DNA of 41,888 nucleotides from positions 1-41,888 of the forward strand of contig JBAXHO010000005.1 in the NCBI GenBank assembly GCA_037138855.1. Direction: 5' to 3'. The notes beneath the pieces are model-generated. The model was not told the DNA's origin and ran no database searches. It was given only the letters and a program-made list of their open reading frames with translations. Positions 15,692 to 23,827 of this stretch are shown here, piece after piece (the first letter of the stretch is position 1; every line of letters begins with the position of its first letter). The DNA comes from JBAXHO01 sp037138855. GTDB lineage: Bacteria; Patescibacteriota; Dojkabacteria; B142; OLB20. A program made the translations under genes and the position numbers.

Positions 15692-15991
15692 ATGCAGAAA
15701 ATTAGAATTAAAATTAAAGGATACGATAGTAAAGTTGTAGATAAAGCAGCAGAACAAATTATCGATACCACAGTAAGAACTGGTGCGAAAACTTTGGGAC
15801 CAATTCCTTTACCTACCAAAACCAGAAAATATACTGTACACAAAGGACCACACGTAGATGCTAAATCCAAAGAGCATTTTGAATTAAAAACACATAAAAG
15901 ACTGATCGAAATCGTAGAACCTACTAGTAAAACCATAGATTCTCTTACTCATCTTCAGCTTGCTGCTGGAGTTTGGATTGAGATTAAGTAA
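15692..15991 (+). CDS. rpsJ: 30S ribosomal protein S10 (uS10)
   Basis: The 99-residue protein matches S10 throughout: QKIRIKIKGYD, RTGAKTLGPIPLPT, PHVDAKSKEHFELKTHKRLIEIVEPT. It binds 16S rRNA in the 30S head and in other bacteria also partners NusB in antitermination. It is first in the S10 cluster but is isolated by hairpins on both sides: the tuf terminator upstream and a U-tract hairpin before rplC, 128 bp downstream. Confidence 0.97.
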   Translation: MQKIRIKIKGYDSKVVDKAAEQIIDTTVRTGAKTLGPIPLPTKTRKYTVHKGPHVDAKSKEHFELKTHKRLIEIVEPTSKTIDSLTHLQLAAGVWIEIK

Positions 15992-16018
15992 AAAATTTAA
16001 TATGTTAATACTACCAAT

Positions 16019-16041
16019 ATCTGTTTTAAATTTAAACAGAT
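16019..16041 (+). promoter_or_regulatory. Leader hairpin in the rpsJ-rplC spacer
   Basis: ATCTGTTT (16019-16026) pairs perfectly with AAACAGAT (16034-16041) around a 7-base loop. It precedes the U-tract hairpin at 16082 and might belong to an attenuator. No pairing with the second hairpin is obvious. Confidence 0.4.
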
Positions 16042-16081
16042 GAAATTGGAAAGTTACTTTGTTTAGTTTAAATAATTTTAA

Positions 16082-16108
16082 AACGAAGTATATCTTCGTT
16101 ATTTTTTT
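16082..16108 (+). terminator. Hairpin with T tract just upstream of rplC
   Basis: AACGAAG (16082-16088) pairs with CTTCGTT (16094-16100) across a 5-base loop; A plus seven T follow and the rplC ATG is at 16120. It has the form of an intrinsic terminator or attenuator inside the S10 operon. Confidence 0.7.
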
Positions 16109-16119
16109 GAATAAAAGAT

Positions 16120-16731
16120 ATGAGTATCATTTTGGGAATAAAAAAAGAAATGACACAACTCTATAGCACAGATGGTTCTGTAGTACCTGTTACAATTATT
16201 GATACTGCAGAAGTTTTTTATGCTGGAGTGAGAATAGAAGCAAAAGATGGATATAATGCGATTATTTTAGCTTTTGGAAAAAAGAATAAACCAAATAAAC
16301 CTGAAACAAATAAATATAAAGAACTTGGCTTTGTTCCAAAATATGTTCAGGAATTTCGAGTAGATAAAATTGACGAAACTATAAAAACTGGTCAAAAGAT
16401 AGATTTAACAGGATTTGCTTTAGATCAAAAGGTTGCTGTATCTGGCATTACCAAGGGAAAAGGATTTCAAGGAGTAGTGAAGCGCTGGGGATTTCATGGT
16501 GGCTCTAGAACACACGGTCAATCTGATCGGATGAGAGCTCCTGGTTCCATCGGTTCCGGTACAACTCCAGGGAGAATTAATAAAGGTAAGAAAATGGGTG
16601 GTCATATGGGTAATGAGCTTAAAACAGTTAAAAATCTTAAAGTAGCTTTAATTGATTTAGAAAATAATTATATTGCTCTGAAAGGTGCAGTACCAGGTAA
16701 TAAAGGTTCATTAGTTATCATCAAAAATTAA
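16120..16731 (+). CDS. rplC: 50S ribosomal protein L3 (uL3)
   Basis: The 203-residue protein is the early-assembly L3, which reaches the peptidyl transferase centre with its loop. Recognisable are the start MSIILGIKKEMTQLY, the loop VVKRWGFHGGSRTHGQSD, GSIGSGTTPGRINKGKKMGGHMG and the end KGAVPGNKGSLVII. Gln in the GQSD segment matches the residue methylated in other bacteria. It begins right after the U-tract hairpin at 16082-16108 and is one base from rplD. No Shine-Dalgarno is seen. Confidence 0.97.
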   Translation: MSIILGIKKEMTQLYSTDGSVVPVTIIDTAEVFYAGVRIEAKDGYNAIILAFGKKNKPNKPETNKYKELGFVPKYVQEFRVDKIDETIKTGQKIDLTGFALDQKVAVSGITKGKGFQGVVKRWGFHGGSRTHGQSDRMRAPGSIGSGTTPGRINKGKKMGGHMGNELKTVKNLKVALIDLENNYIALKGAVPGNKGSLVIIKN

Positions 16732-16732
16732 C

Positions 16733-17386
16733 ATGCAAGTAAGTTTATTTGATAAAAACGGGAAAAAGTCAGAAAAAAAAGTTACTTTAGTGGATAGTAT
16801 TTTTAAAACTGAAGTAAATGAAGCTTTGTTGAATCAGGCTGTATATGTATATTTAAACAATCAAAGAGAAACAAATGCTCATACAAAAGATCGTGGTGAT
16901 GTAAGTGGTGGCGGTAGAAAACCATGGCGACAAAAAGGTACAGGTAGAGCCAGACACGGATCTACTAGAAGTCCTATCTGGAGAAAAGGTGGAGTAACTT
17001 TTGGACCTAAAAATACCAGAAATTATAAAGGTACTTTATCCAAAAAAATGCGTAAAGCAGCTATTTGTTCCGCTTTTTCATATCAGATAGCTCTGAAGAA
17101 AATTGTAGTATTTGAGGATATTGAAGTAAAAGCTAAACAAGCAACAAAAGAATTAAGTAAACTATTTTTGGATTTAAAAGAATATAAAAAGATTTTAATT
17201 GTCCAAGCTGAAAAAAATCAATTATTAGTTAAAGCAGCTGCTAATTTAAAGAATAATAAAACAACAATAGTAGCAGAATTAAATGTATATAGTATTTTAA
17301 ATTCTGATTACATCATTATTTTAGAAAAAGCTTTGCCCATCATCAACAAAAACTGGGAGATAGCAAAGGAAGGAGTAAGCAAATGA
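16733..17386 (+). CDS. rplD: 50S ribosomal protein L4 (uL4)
   Basis: The 217-residue L4 carries the conserved tunnel-loop region RKPWRQKGTGRARHGSTRSP with WRKGGVTFGP. In other bacteria L4 also represses its own operon at the S10 leader; the hairpins at 15633-15668, 16019-16041 and 16082-16108 are possible targets here (inference). The C-terminal Rossmann-like part is present. It overlaps rplW by 4 bp (ATGA). Confidence 0.96.
   Translation: MQVSLFDKNGKKSEKKVTLVDSIFKTEVNEALLNQAVYVYLNNQRETNAHTKDRGDVSGGGRKPWRQKGTGRARHGSTRSPIWRKGGVTFGPKNTRNYKGTLSKKMRKAAICSAFSYQIALKKIVVFEDIEVKAKQATKELSKLFLDLKEYKKILIVQAEKNQLLVKAAANLKNNKTTIVAELNVYSILNSDYIIILEKALPIINKNWEIAKEGVSK
17367..17375 (+). promoter_or_regulatory. 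Shine-Dalgarno sequence of rplW
   Basis: AGGAAGGAG lies 7 nt before the rplW ATG, inside the rplD coding end. It is the only strong Shine-Dalgarno-like match I found ahead of a gene in this window, and may be partly imposed by the Lys-Glu-Gly codons of rplD. Confidence 0.5.
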
Positions 17387-17670
17387 AAGCAGTTTTAATT
17401 AGACCAATCATAACTGAAAAAACATTGAAATTAGCAAACCAGATGGGTAAATATACTTTCATGGTGAGTACTAGTTCTGAAAAGATTTTGATTGGTAAAG
17501 CTGTTGCTGAAAAGTTTAACGTAAAAGTATTAAGTATTAAGATAATTAATAGTATGGGTAAAAAAGTTAAATTTGGGAAGAATAGAATAAAAGGAGTAAG
17601 AAAGAATACAAAAAAAGCTATTATTCAATTAAAAAAAGGCGATTCAATTAAGATTTTTGATATTAAATAA
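17383..17670 (+). CDS. rplW: 50S ribosomal protein L23 (uL23)
   Basis: The 95-residue L23 begins MKAVLIRPIITEKTLKLA and has the conserved YTFMVSTSSEKILIGKAV segment and a basic loop (KKVKFGKNRIKGVRKNTKK). L23 sits at the exit of the ribosomal tunnel and docks trigger factor and SRP in bacteria. It overlaps rplD by 4 bp and is 2 bp from rplB. Confidence 0.95.
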   Translation: MKAVLIRPIITEKTLKLANQMGKYTFMVSTSSEKILIGKAVAEKFNVKVLSIKIINSMGKKVKFGKNRIKGVRKNTKKAIIQLKKGDSIKIFDIK

Positions 17671-17672
17671 GA

Positions 17673-18548
17673 ATGGCACTAAAAGTATTAAAACCTACAA
17701 CACCTACTAGACGTCACACTATTCTTGTAGACTATAGTAAGGAAATAACTAAAAATGTAAAACCAGTAAAAAGGTTATTAAAATCTGTAAAATATGATGC
17801 CGGTGTAAATTCCAATGGCAGAATTACTGTGAGACATAAAGGTGGTCGAGTACAAAGAATGTATCGGATCATTGATTTTAAACGTGATAAATTGGATGTA
17901 CCTGCTACTGTTGAAGCGATTCATTATGATCCCAATCGTACATCTAATATTGCTTTATTAAAGTATGCTGATGGTGAAAGACGATACATTATTGCTCCTG
18001 ATGGATTAGTGGTAGGCAATAAAGTGATTTCCGGTCCGGAAGTACCTGTAAGACTTGGCAATGCCATGCCTCTCAAAAAAGTTCCTTCTGGTTCTTTTGT
18101 ACATAATGTAGAGATGATTAAAGGACAAGGTGGAGTGCTAGGAAGATCAGCTGGGACAAGTATTCAAATTCAAGGTGGTACCAAAGGATATATTCAATTA
18201 AAAATGCCTAGTGGAGAAATTCGTGTGGTCAGAGAAGAATGTTATGCTACAATTGGTAACGTTGGCAATGCCGATATTAAGAATGTAAAAATTGGAAAAG
18301 CAGGTCGTAAAAGAAAAATGGGTATCAAACCAACTGTTCGCGGTGTAGCTCAAAGTGGAGGAAAGCATCCTCATGGTGATGGACAAGGTAAATCAGGTCG
18401 TCACGGTCCTGGAGGTCCTGCTCAAGATCCTTGGGGCAATCGTCAAGGTACTAGAACTAGAAATAATAAAGTAACGAATAAATATATTATTCATCGACGT
18501 CCAAATAAGAAAGGACGAAAATCTAAAAAGTATAAAACAATTATTTAA
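17673..18548 (+). CDS. rplB: 50S ribosomal protein L2 (uL2)
   Basis: The 291-residue L2 is needed for subunit joining and peptidyl transfer. N-terminal RITVRHKGGRVQRMYRIIDF and central NAMPLKKVPSG, GRSAGTSIQI and TVRGVA are standard. The usually near-invariant MNPVDHPHGGGEG reads QSGGKHPHGDGQG (residues 227-239), followed by a Gly/Pro-rich stretch GRHGPGGPAQDPWG. The key His residues of HPHG (232-235) remain. The lineage or structural meaning of the change is unknown. It is 9 bp from rpsS. Confidence 0.97.
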   Translation: MALKVLKPTTPTRRHTILVDYSKEITKNVKPVKRLLKSVKYDAGVNSNGRITVRHKGGRVQRMYRIIDFKRDKLDVPATVEAIHYDPNRTSNIALLKYADGERRYIIAPDGLVVGNKVISGPEVPVRLGNAMPLKKVPSGSFVHNVEMIKGQGGVLGRSAGTSIQIQGGTKGYIQLKMPSGEIRVVREECYATIGNVGNADIKNVKIGKAGRKRKMGIKPTVRGVAQSGGKHPHGDGQGKSGRHGPGGPAQDPWGNRQGTRTRNNKVTNKYIIHRRPNKKGRKSKKYKTII

Positions 18549-18557
18549 AAAATAACT

Positions 18558-18860
18558 ATGTCACGATCAAGTAAAAAAGGACCCTATGTGGATGAAAAAT
18601 TATTAAGTAAGGTACTGAAGAATAATGGTAGCAGCAGAATAATTAAAACCTGGTCAAGACGTTGTTCTATTTCACCAGAAATGGTAGGTACTACATTTGA
18701 AGTGCATAATGGCAAGATTTTTATTAAAGTTTTTGTAACTGAATCGATGGTAGGTCATAAATTAGGAGAGTTTTCAATTACTAGAAAGTTCTTGGGTCAT
18801 AGTAGAAAAGGTAAAATTGGAAAAACAACAGGTACAGTCGGTAGAGTATTACATGATTAA
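18558..18860 (+). CDS. rpsS: 30S ribosomal protein S19 (uS19)
   Basis: The 100-residue S19 shows MSRSSKKGPYVDEKLL, KTWSRRCSISPEMVG, MVGHKLGEFSITRKFLGH. It forms a complex with S13 in the 30S head near the A site. The C-terminal tail after residue 83 is basic and longer than the core. The gap to rplV is 21 bp. Confidence 0.96.
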   Translation: MSRSSKKGPYVDEKLLSKVLKNNGSSRIIKTWSRRCSISPEMVGTTFEVHNGKIFIKVFVTESMVGHKLGEFSITRKFLGHSRKGKIGKTTGTVGRVLHD

Positions 18861-18881
18861 TTTTCTTTAAATTACGATAAA

Positions 18882-19355
18882 ATGCAAACAGTCATTTACG
18901 CTAAAGCAAAATATGTGAGGAAAACACCACGCAAATTACGTTTAATTGTAAATTTAATTCGTGGCAGAAATGCAGTAGCAGCATTGGATATTTTAAAGTT
19001 TACCAATTTATATTCAGCAGCGTATGTTTTGAAAGTTTTAAATTCAGCCATTCGCAATGCAGTGTATAATAATGAATTAGATAAAACGAAACTAATAATT
19101 CAAGAAGCTTATGTAGATGAAGCACCAGTTTTTAAAAGAGGTCGAGCAATTTCTAGAGGACGATATCATCAGATATTAAAAAGAAATTCTCATATTGTAA
19201 TTGGAGTGGCAGTACCTTCAGAATTAGAAGCTAAAAAAACAAAAACATCAGTAGAAAAATCTAAAGTAAATAAAGAAAAAGTTGTGAAAAAGAAAATAGA
19301 AAAACCAAATGAAAAGAAAGTTATTTCTACATCTAAATCTAAAGTTAATAAATAA
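18882..19355 (+). CDS. rplV: 50S ribosomal protein L22 (uL22) with Lys-rich tail
   Basis: Residues 1-115 are a normal L22: AKYVRKTPRKLRLIVNLIRGRNAVAALDIL, then AYVDEAPVFKRGRAISRGRY, the loop reaching the exit tunnel. The last roughly 40 residues form a low-complexity tail of Lys, Glu, Ser and Val absent from most L22 proteins, probably surface-exposed and rRNA-binding. Length 157 compares with about 110 in most bacteria. It ends 2 bp before rpsC. Confidence 0.95.
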   Translation: MQTVIYAKAKYVRKTPRKLRLIVNLIRGRNAVAALDILKFTNLYSAAYVLKVLNSAIRNAVYNNELDKTKLIIQEAYVDEAPVFKRGRAISRGRYHQILKRNSHIVIGVAVPSELEAKKTKTSVEKSKVNKEKVVKKKIEKPNEKKVISTSKSKVNK

Positions 19356-19357
19356 AT

Positions 19358-20008
19358 ATGGGTCATAAAGTTAATCCAAGAGGAATAAGAATCGGTGTAA
19401 ATAAAGGATGGAATTCCTTTTGGTATGCACCTAAAGCTGACTTTGGTAACTTACTCCTAGAAGATATTAAAGTAAGAGATTTTGTTCGCGGGAAATTACA
19501 AAATGCCGGTGTAGATAATGTCCTGATCAAAAGATCAATGAACAAGATTATGATTGAAGTAAATGTGGCTAGACCAGGAGTTGTGATTGGAAGAGGTGGT
19601 GCTGGTATTGAAGAATTAAAAAAGATGTTAAATAAAATGATGAAAGGTCAGGTGGAATTGAAAATATTTGAAATAAAAAAGCCTGAAGCGCGAGCCAGAC
19701 TGATAGCAGATAATATCAAGGCTCAATTAGTCCGTAGAATTGTACCAAAATTTGCAGTGATTCGTGAAATGGAAGCTGCTAAACAAAGTGGCGAAGTAAA
19801 AGGAATCAAAATTTGGGTCAGCGGTCGGATCAAAGGAGCTGAAATTGCAAGAACAGAAAAATTTCAATGGGGTAATGTACCTTTACAAACACTTCGTGCC
19901 AATATTGATTATTCTTTCGTAGAAGCACAAGTACCAAATGCAGGTAAACATGGCATCAAAGTTTGGGTGAACTTAGGTGAGAAATCTACCATGGATGAAG
20001 AAAAATAA
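19358..20008 (+). CDS. rpsC: 30S ribosomal protein S3 (uS3)
   Basis: The 216-residue S3 has MGHKVNPRGIRIGVNKGW, the KH-domain loop VVIGRGGAGIEELK (GRGG) and the C-terminal domain GIKIWVSGRIKGAEIAR, then GKHGIKVWVNLG. S3 lines the mRNA entry channel and helps unwind mRNA. The gap to rplP is 16 bp. Confidence 0.97.
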   Translation: MGHKVNPRGIRIGVNKGWNSFWYAPKADFGNLLLEDIKVRDFVRGKLQNAGVDNVLIKRSMNKIMIEVNVARPGVVIGRGGAGIEELKKMLNKMMKGQVELKIFEIKKPEARARLIADNIKAQLVRRIVPKFAVIREMEAAKQSGEVKGIKIWVSGRIKGAEIARTEKFQWGNVPLQTLRANIDYSFVEAQVPNAGKHGIKVWVNLGEKSTMDEEK

Positions 20009-20024
20009 ATTTAACACATAGAAC

Positions 20025-20435
20025 ATGTTACAACCAAAAAAATTAAAATTTAGAAAAGCATTTAGAGGTAGGATGAAAGGTGATGCTACCAGAGGGATTA
20101 TTTTGACTCGTGGTGAGTTCGGTTTACAGTCCACTACCCGTCACTGGATCAATTCCAGACAAATCGAAGCTGCACGTAAAGCAATTGTCAAAGAAATGAA
20201 GAGAAAAGGAAAATTATGGATTTCAATTTTTCCCAATTTACCTTATACTAAAAAACCAGCTGAAGTTCGAATGGGTAAAGGAAAAGGTGATGTAGAAGGA
20301 TATGTGGCAGTTGTCAAACCAGGTAGAATTATTTTTGAACTTGGTGGAGTAGATGAAGAAATTGCCAGACATGCATTAAATAAAGCAGCTCAAAAATTAC
20401 CGATTTTAACTAGAATTGTTACAAAAACTATTTAA
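20025..20435 (+). CDS. rplP: 50S ribosomal protein L16 (uL16)
   Basis: The 136-residue L16 contacts the A- and P-site tRNA elbows. Conserved parts include MLQPKKLKFRKAFRGRMKG, WINSRQIEAARKAI, KLWISIFPN and RMGKGKGDVEGYVAVVKPG. Its TAA stop overlaps the rpmC ATG by one base (TAATG), which couples the two genes. Confidence 0.96.
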   Translation: MLQPKKLKFRKAFRGRMKGDATRGIILTRGEFGLQSTTRHWINSRQIEAARKAIVKEMKRKGKLWISIFPNLPYTKKPAEVRMGKGKGDVEGYVAVVKPGRIIFELGGVDEEIARHALNKAAQKLPILTRIVTKTI

Positions 20436-20683
20436 TGAAACCATTACAATTAAAAAAATTTACAAACGAAAAGTTACAAGAAAGATTATTAAATTTAGAA
20501 AAGGAAGTTCTCAATACTAAATTTGATATTAAAATTGGAGAAATAAAAGATTTTACAATCGTTAGAAAAAAACGTAAAGAAATTGCCAGAATCAAAACAA
20601 TTTTAAATGACCCTTTAAAACCTCAAATTATTGAAAAACCAGGAGAGGAAATAAAGGAAAAAGCAGCAAAAAAAGCTGAATAA
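20435..20683 (+). CDS. rpmC: 50S ribosomal protein L29 (uL29)
   Basis: The 82-residue protein is a two-helix L29 (LKKFTNEKLQERLLNLEKEVLN, then VRKKRKEIARIKTIL) with a charged C-terminal tail of about 20 residues. It sits near L23 at the exit tunnel. It is coupled to rplP by a one-base overlap. Confidence 0.93.
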   Translation: MKPLQLKKFTNEKLQERLLNLEKEVLNTKFDIKIGEIKDFTIVRKKRKEIARIKTILNDPLKPQIIEKPGEEIKEKAAKKAE

Positions 20684-20705
20684 ATTCAAGCATTAATATA
20701 AAAAA

Positions 20706-20972
20706 ATGACTAAAGAGACAACAACTACAACTAAAAAGGTAAAGAAGAAGTTTCAAGGTATTGTGGTAAGTAATAAAGCAACCAATACATTGATTGTTAA
20801 AGTTGAAAGAAAATTTCAACATCCATTATATACAAAAATTATTACAAAACATAAGAAGTTTGCAGTGCATTGTGTAGTAGCTGATATTCAAATTGGTGAT
20901 AAGGTGACATTTTCAGAATGTAAACCAATTAGTAAAAATAAAAGATTTTATTTTACCGGTAAGGTAAGCTGA
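20706..20972 (+). CDS. rpsQ: 30S ribosomal protein S17 (uS17)
   Basis: The 88-residue OB-fold protein has KKFQGIVVSNKATNTLIVKVER, HPLYTKIITKHKKFAVH and IGDKVTFSECKPISKNKRF, as in S17. An N-terminal Thr/Lys-rich stretch of about 14 residues precedes the core. It ends in TGA one base before the rplN ATG. Confidence 0.95.
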   Translation: MTKETTTTTKKVKKKFQGIVVSNKATNTLIVKVERKFQHPLYTKIITKHKKFAVHCVVADIQIGDKVTFSECKPISKNKRFYFTGKVS

Positions 20973-20973
20973 A

Positions 20974-21357
20974 ATGATTCAAAAACTTTCTAGACTAAAA
21001 GTAGCAGATAATAGTGGAGCCAAAGAGATAATGGTGATTCAGGTATTGGGTCGTAAAAAAGGCGGTATGTATCAAAAGAAAGGTACAATTGGCGAAATTG
21101 TTAGTGCTTCTGTAAAAAAGGCTTTACCAAACAGTAATTATAAAGCTGGTGATATTGTCCATGCTGTTGTAGTCAGGACACATAAAGAATTACGCAGAAA
21201 AGACGGATCATATATTCGTTTTGATGATAATGCCGCTGTTCTTATTGATAAAGACAAAAAGGATCCTAAAGCTACCCGTGTATTTGGTCCAGTAGCACGT
21301 GAGCTTAAAGAAAAAGGTTTTACCAAAATTATTAGTTTAGCACCGGAAGTATTATAA
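20974..21357 (+). CDS. rplN: 50S ribosomal protein L14 (uL14)
   Basis: The 127-residue L14 starts MIQKLSRLKVADNSGAKEIMVIQVLG and has KAGDIVHAVVVRTHKE, IRFDDNAAVLID and RVFGPVARELKEKGFTKIISLAPEVL. It forms a bridge to the 30S subunit. There is a short lineage-type insertion around DKDKKDPKA. The gap to rplX is 2 bp. Confidence 0.97.
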   Translation: MIQKLSRLKVADNSGAKEIMVIQVLGRKKGGMYQKKGTIGEIVSASVKKALPNSNYKAGDIVHAVVVRTHKELRRKDGSYIRFDDNAAVLIDKDKKDPKATRVFGPVARELKEKGFTKIISLAPEVL

Positions 21358-21359
21358 TC

Positions 21360-21668
21360 ATGAAAATTAAAAAAGGTGATACAGTCAAAGTAATAACCGG
21401 AAAAGATCGTGATAAAACAGGACTTGTTAAAGAAGTGTTTCGAAAGGTAGACCGTGTTTTAATTGAAGGTATCAATATGGTAAAGCGACATCAGAAAAAA
21501 ACTAAAGATGATAAACAAGGTGGCATTATTACTAGAGAAGCACCTATTCATATTTCCAATATTATGCTTGTCGATCCGAAAACTCAAAAAACTGCAAGAG
21601 TAGGTTACAAATTTGAAGCAAATAAAAAAATTAGAATAACCAAAAAATATAATACAATTTTAAAGTAA
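21360..21668 (+). CDS. rplX: 50S ribosomal protein L24 (uL24)
   Basis: The 102-residue L24 opens with a KOW motif (KIKKGDTVKVITGKDRDKTG) and continues VLIEGINMVKRHQK and GGIITREAPIHISNIMLVDP. L24 is an assembly initiator. rplE begins 5 bp later. Confidence 0.96.
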   Translation: MKIKKGDTVKVITGKDRDKTGLVKEVFRKVDRVLIEGINMVKRHQKKTKDDKQGGIITREAPIHISNIMLVDPKTQKTARVGYKFEANKKIRITKKYNTILK

Positions 21669-21673
21669 AAAAT

Positions 21674-22231
21674 GTGGATAACAAACCAAGATTAAAAGAA
21701 AAATATGAAAAAGGAATAAAAGCTGAAATGCAAAAGGAATTTGCTATTAAAAATATTATGGCTGTTCCCACTATCACCAAAATTGTTATTAATTCTGGAT
21801 TGGGAGAAGGTAAAGATGATGGTAGTATTATCGAACAACTGACAGAAGACATTACTATGCTTGCAGGACAAAGACCAGTAGTCACCAAAGCATCCAAAGC
21901 TATCTCGAATTTTAAAATTAAAGTTGGTGATAAAATTGGAGTTATGGTTACACTGCGTGGTGATATGATGTGGTATTTCTTGGATCGTCTGATTTCTATA
22001 GTTTTACCTCGCATAAAAGATTTTCGTGGTGTTCCTTTTGGATCATTTGATAAAAGAGGAAATTATGCTCTAGGAATAAAAGAACATACAGTTTTTCCTG
22101 AAGTTGATTCCAGTAAGATTATTAAAATCAGAGGACTACAAGTTATTATTTGTACTTCCAGTGTCAATGATCAACAAGCATTTGCCTTATTAAAAAAACT
22201 GGGCATGCCTTTTAAAAAGAAAGAAAATTAA
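21674..22231 (+). CDS. rplE: 50S ribosomal protein L5 (uL5), GTG start
   Basis: The 185-residue L5 binds 5S rRNA in the central protuberance. VPTITKIVINSGLG, AGQRPVVTKASKAISNFKI, GVMVTLRGDMMWYFLDRLI and DFRGVPFGSFDKRGNYALGIKEH are conserved. The start is GTG within ATGTG; the overlapping ATG reads into a stop after seven codons. The gap to rpsN is 16 bp. Confidence 0.96.
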   Translation: MDNKPRLKEKYEKGIKAEMQKEFAIKNIMAVPTITKIVINSGLGEGKDDGSIIEQLTEDITMLAGQRPVVTKASKAISNFKIKVGDKIGVMVTLRGDMMWYFLDRLISIVLPRIKDFRGVPFGSFDKRGNYALGIKEHTVFPEVDSSKIIKIRGLQVIICTSSVNDQQAFALLKKLGMPFKKKEN

Positions 22232-22247
22232 ATTATTATTTTAAATT

Positions 22248-22442
22248 ATGTCAACAACAGCGCAGGAAGCAAAAGCAAGAAGATTAAAAGTGAAATCAAA
22301 ATATTCAACCAGAGTATTTAACAGATGTCAGATTTGTGGACGTGCGCATGCCTATAATAGAATTTTTAAACTTTGTCGTTTGTGCTTAAGACGCAGGGCT
22401 CTTGATGGAGATATTCCTGGTCTTAGAAAAAGTTCATGGTAA
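22248..22442 (+). CDS. rpsN: 30S ribosomal protein S14, zinc-binding type (uS14)
   Basis: The 64-residue protein is the short zinc form of S14, with CxxC pairs C27/C30 (RCQICGR) and C43/C46 (LCRLCLR), and the end RRRALDGDIPGLRKSSW. It binds 16S rRNA in the head of the 30S subunit. Confidence 0.96.
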   Translation: MSTTAQEAKARRLKVKSKYSTRVFNRCQICGRAHAYNRIFKLCRLCLRRRALDGDIPGLRKSSW

Positions 22443-22465
22443 TATTTTATTTTTATTGATTCAAA

Positions 22466-22867
22466 ATGGTTAACGATCCAATCGCAGATTTACTAACAAG
22501 ACTGAGAAATGCAATTCTAAGAACAAATAAAGAAGTAGCAGTACCTGCATCACAAAAATTGGAAGCTATTGCAAAAATCCTTAAAGAAGAGGGTTATATT
22601 GAAGACTTTTCAGTAGAAACAGTACTTGGTGAAAAGCAAAATAACATTGTAATGAAAATGAGATATTTGGAACATAATAAACCAATTATTCATCATCTGG
22701 AAAGAGTTTCTAGACCTGGACTTCGCATTTATCAAGGTTACCGTGAAATTAAACCTATTCTGAATGGTTTAGGTATTAATATTTTTTCAACTTCAGCTGG
22801 TATTATGTCAGGTAAAAAAGCCATTACTGAAAAAATCGGTGGAGAATATTTATGTAAAATTTGGTAA
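22466..22867 (+). CDS. rpsH: 30S ribosomal protein S8 (uS8)
   Basis: The 133-residue S8 shows VNDPIADLLTRLRNAI, VSRPGLRIYQGYREI and FSTSAGIMSGKKA, ending GGEYLCKIW. In other bacteria S8 is the spc operon repressor. It ends 7 bp before the rplF start used here. Confidence 0.96.
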   Translation: MVNDPIADLLTRLRNAILRTNKEVAVPASQKLEAIAKILKEEGYIEDFSVETVLGEKQNNIVMKMRYLEHNKPIIHHLERVSRPGLRIYQGYREIKPILNGLGINIFSTSAGIMSGKKAITEKIGGEYLCKIW

Positions 22868-22874
22868 TAATATT

Positions 22875-23435
22875 ATGTCAAAAATCGGGAAACAACCAAT
22901 AAAATTTGATCCAGCTAAAATTTCCATTATTGTCGAAAAAGGTGGTTTATATAATAATCAAATTGTAAAAGTAAAAGGTCCTAAAGGGGAATTGACTGAA
23001 GATATTAGACCAAGTATTGATGTACAAGTAAATAATGATGAAGTATTAGTGACCAGAAGTTCAGAAGCAAAAACTGTAAAATCATTTCATGGCTTATATC
23101 GCAGCATAATTGCTAATATGGTAGTGGGAGTTATGACAGGATATGAAAAACGCTTGGAAATTCAAGGAGTGGGTTATCGTGGTGCACAAAAAGGCAATGT
23201 GATTGAATTAAGTTTGGGTTTTAGTCATATGGTAAAATATACAGCACCTGACGGAATTACCATTACTATGCCTGATGAAACAAATATTATAATAAATGGT
23301 TTTGATAAACAAAAAGTAGGTCAGGTTGCCGCAGAAATAAGACAGTTGCGAAAACCTGAGCCCTATAAAGGTAAAGGAATACGATATTTAGGTGAAAATG
23401 TTCGACGTAAAGCAGGTAAATCTGCAGCAGCCTAA
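22875..23435 (+). CDS. rplF: 50S ribosomal protein L6 (uL6)
   Basis: With the ATG at 22875 the protein is 186 residues and starts with the family-typical MSKIGKQPI. An in-frame ATG at 22839 would add 12 residues inside the rpsH coding end and is not preferred. YEKRLEIQGVGYRGAQKGN, SLGFSH and the end KGKGIRYLGENVRRKAGKSAAA are standard. L6 lies near the GTPase-associated centre. Confidence 0.95.
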   Translation: MSKIGKQPIKFDPAKISIIVEKGGLYNNQIVKVKGPKGELTEDIRPSIDVQVNNDEVLVTRSSEAKTVKSFHGLYRSIIANMVVGVMTGYEKRLEIQGVGYRGAQKGNVIELSLGFSHMVKYTAPDGITITMPDETNIIINGFDKQKVGQVAAEIRQLRKPEPYKGKGIRYLGENVRRKAGKSAAA

Positions 23436-23457
23436 AATTTTATTTGATTGAACTAAA

Positions 23458-23808
23458 ATGGATAAATTAAAAGCAAAAAAATTAAAAAGAATTAGAAGAC
23501 AAAAACGAGTGCGCGCGAAAGTTTTTGGTAATGAAAAAAGATTAAGATTAAATGTTTTTCGTTCCAATAATCATATATTTGCCCAGTTAATTGATGATAT
23601 CAATGCTACTACTATTACAGGTGCTTCCGATATCAAGGTTACTAAGGGTACCAATATTGAAAAAGCAAAAATAGTGGGTCTGGATATTGCCAAAAAAGCA
23701 TTAACTAAAAAGGTAAAAGAAATTGTTTTTGACCGCAATGGTTATAAATATCATGGACGAGTAAAAGCATTAGCAGAAGGTGCTCGTGAAGGTGGATTAA
23801 TTTTTTAA
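23458..23808 (+). CDS. rplR: 50S ribosomal protein L18 (uL18)
   Basis: The 116-residue L18 has the basic N-terminus KAKKLKRIRRQKRVRAKVFG, LRLNVFRSNNHIFAQLIDD and the end VFDRNGYKYHGRVKALAEGAREGGLIF. It binds 5S rRNA along with L5. The gap to rpsE is 19 bp. Confidence 0.95.
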   Translation: MDKLKAKKLKRIRRQKRVRAKVFGNEKRLRLNVFRSNNHIFAQLIDDINATTITGASDIKVTKGTNIEKAKIVGLDIAKKALTKKVKEIVFDRNGYKYHGRVKALAEGAREGGLIF

Positions 23809-23827
23809 TACATTAATTTCTAAAAAA

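Noticed and set aside
22839..22874. Earlier in-frame ATG for rplF
   Set aside because: It lies inside rpsH; the ATG at 22875 gives the family-standard MSKIGKQPI start.
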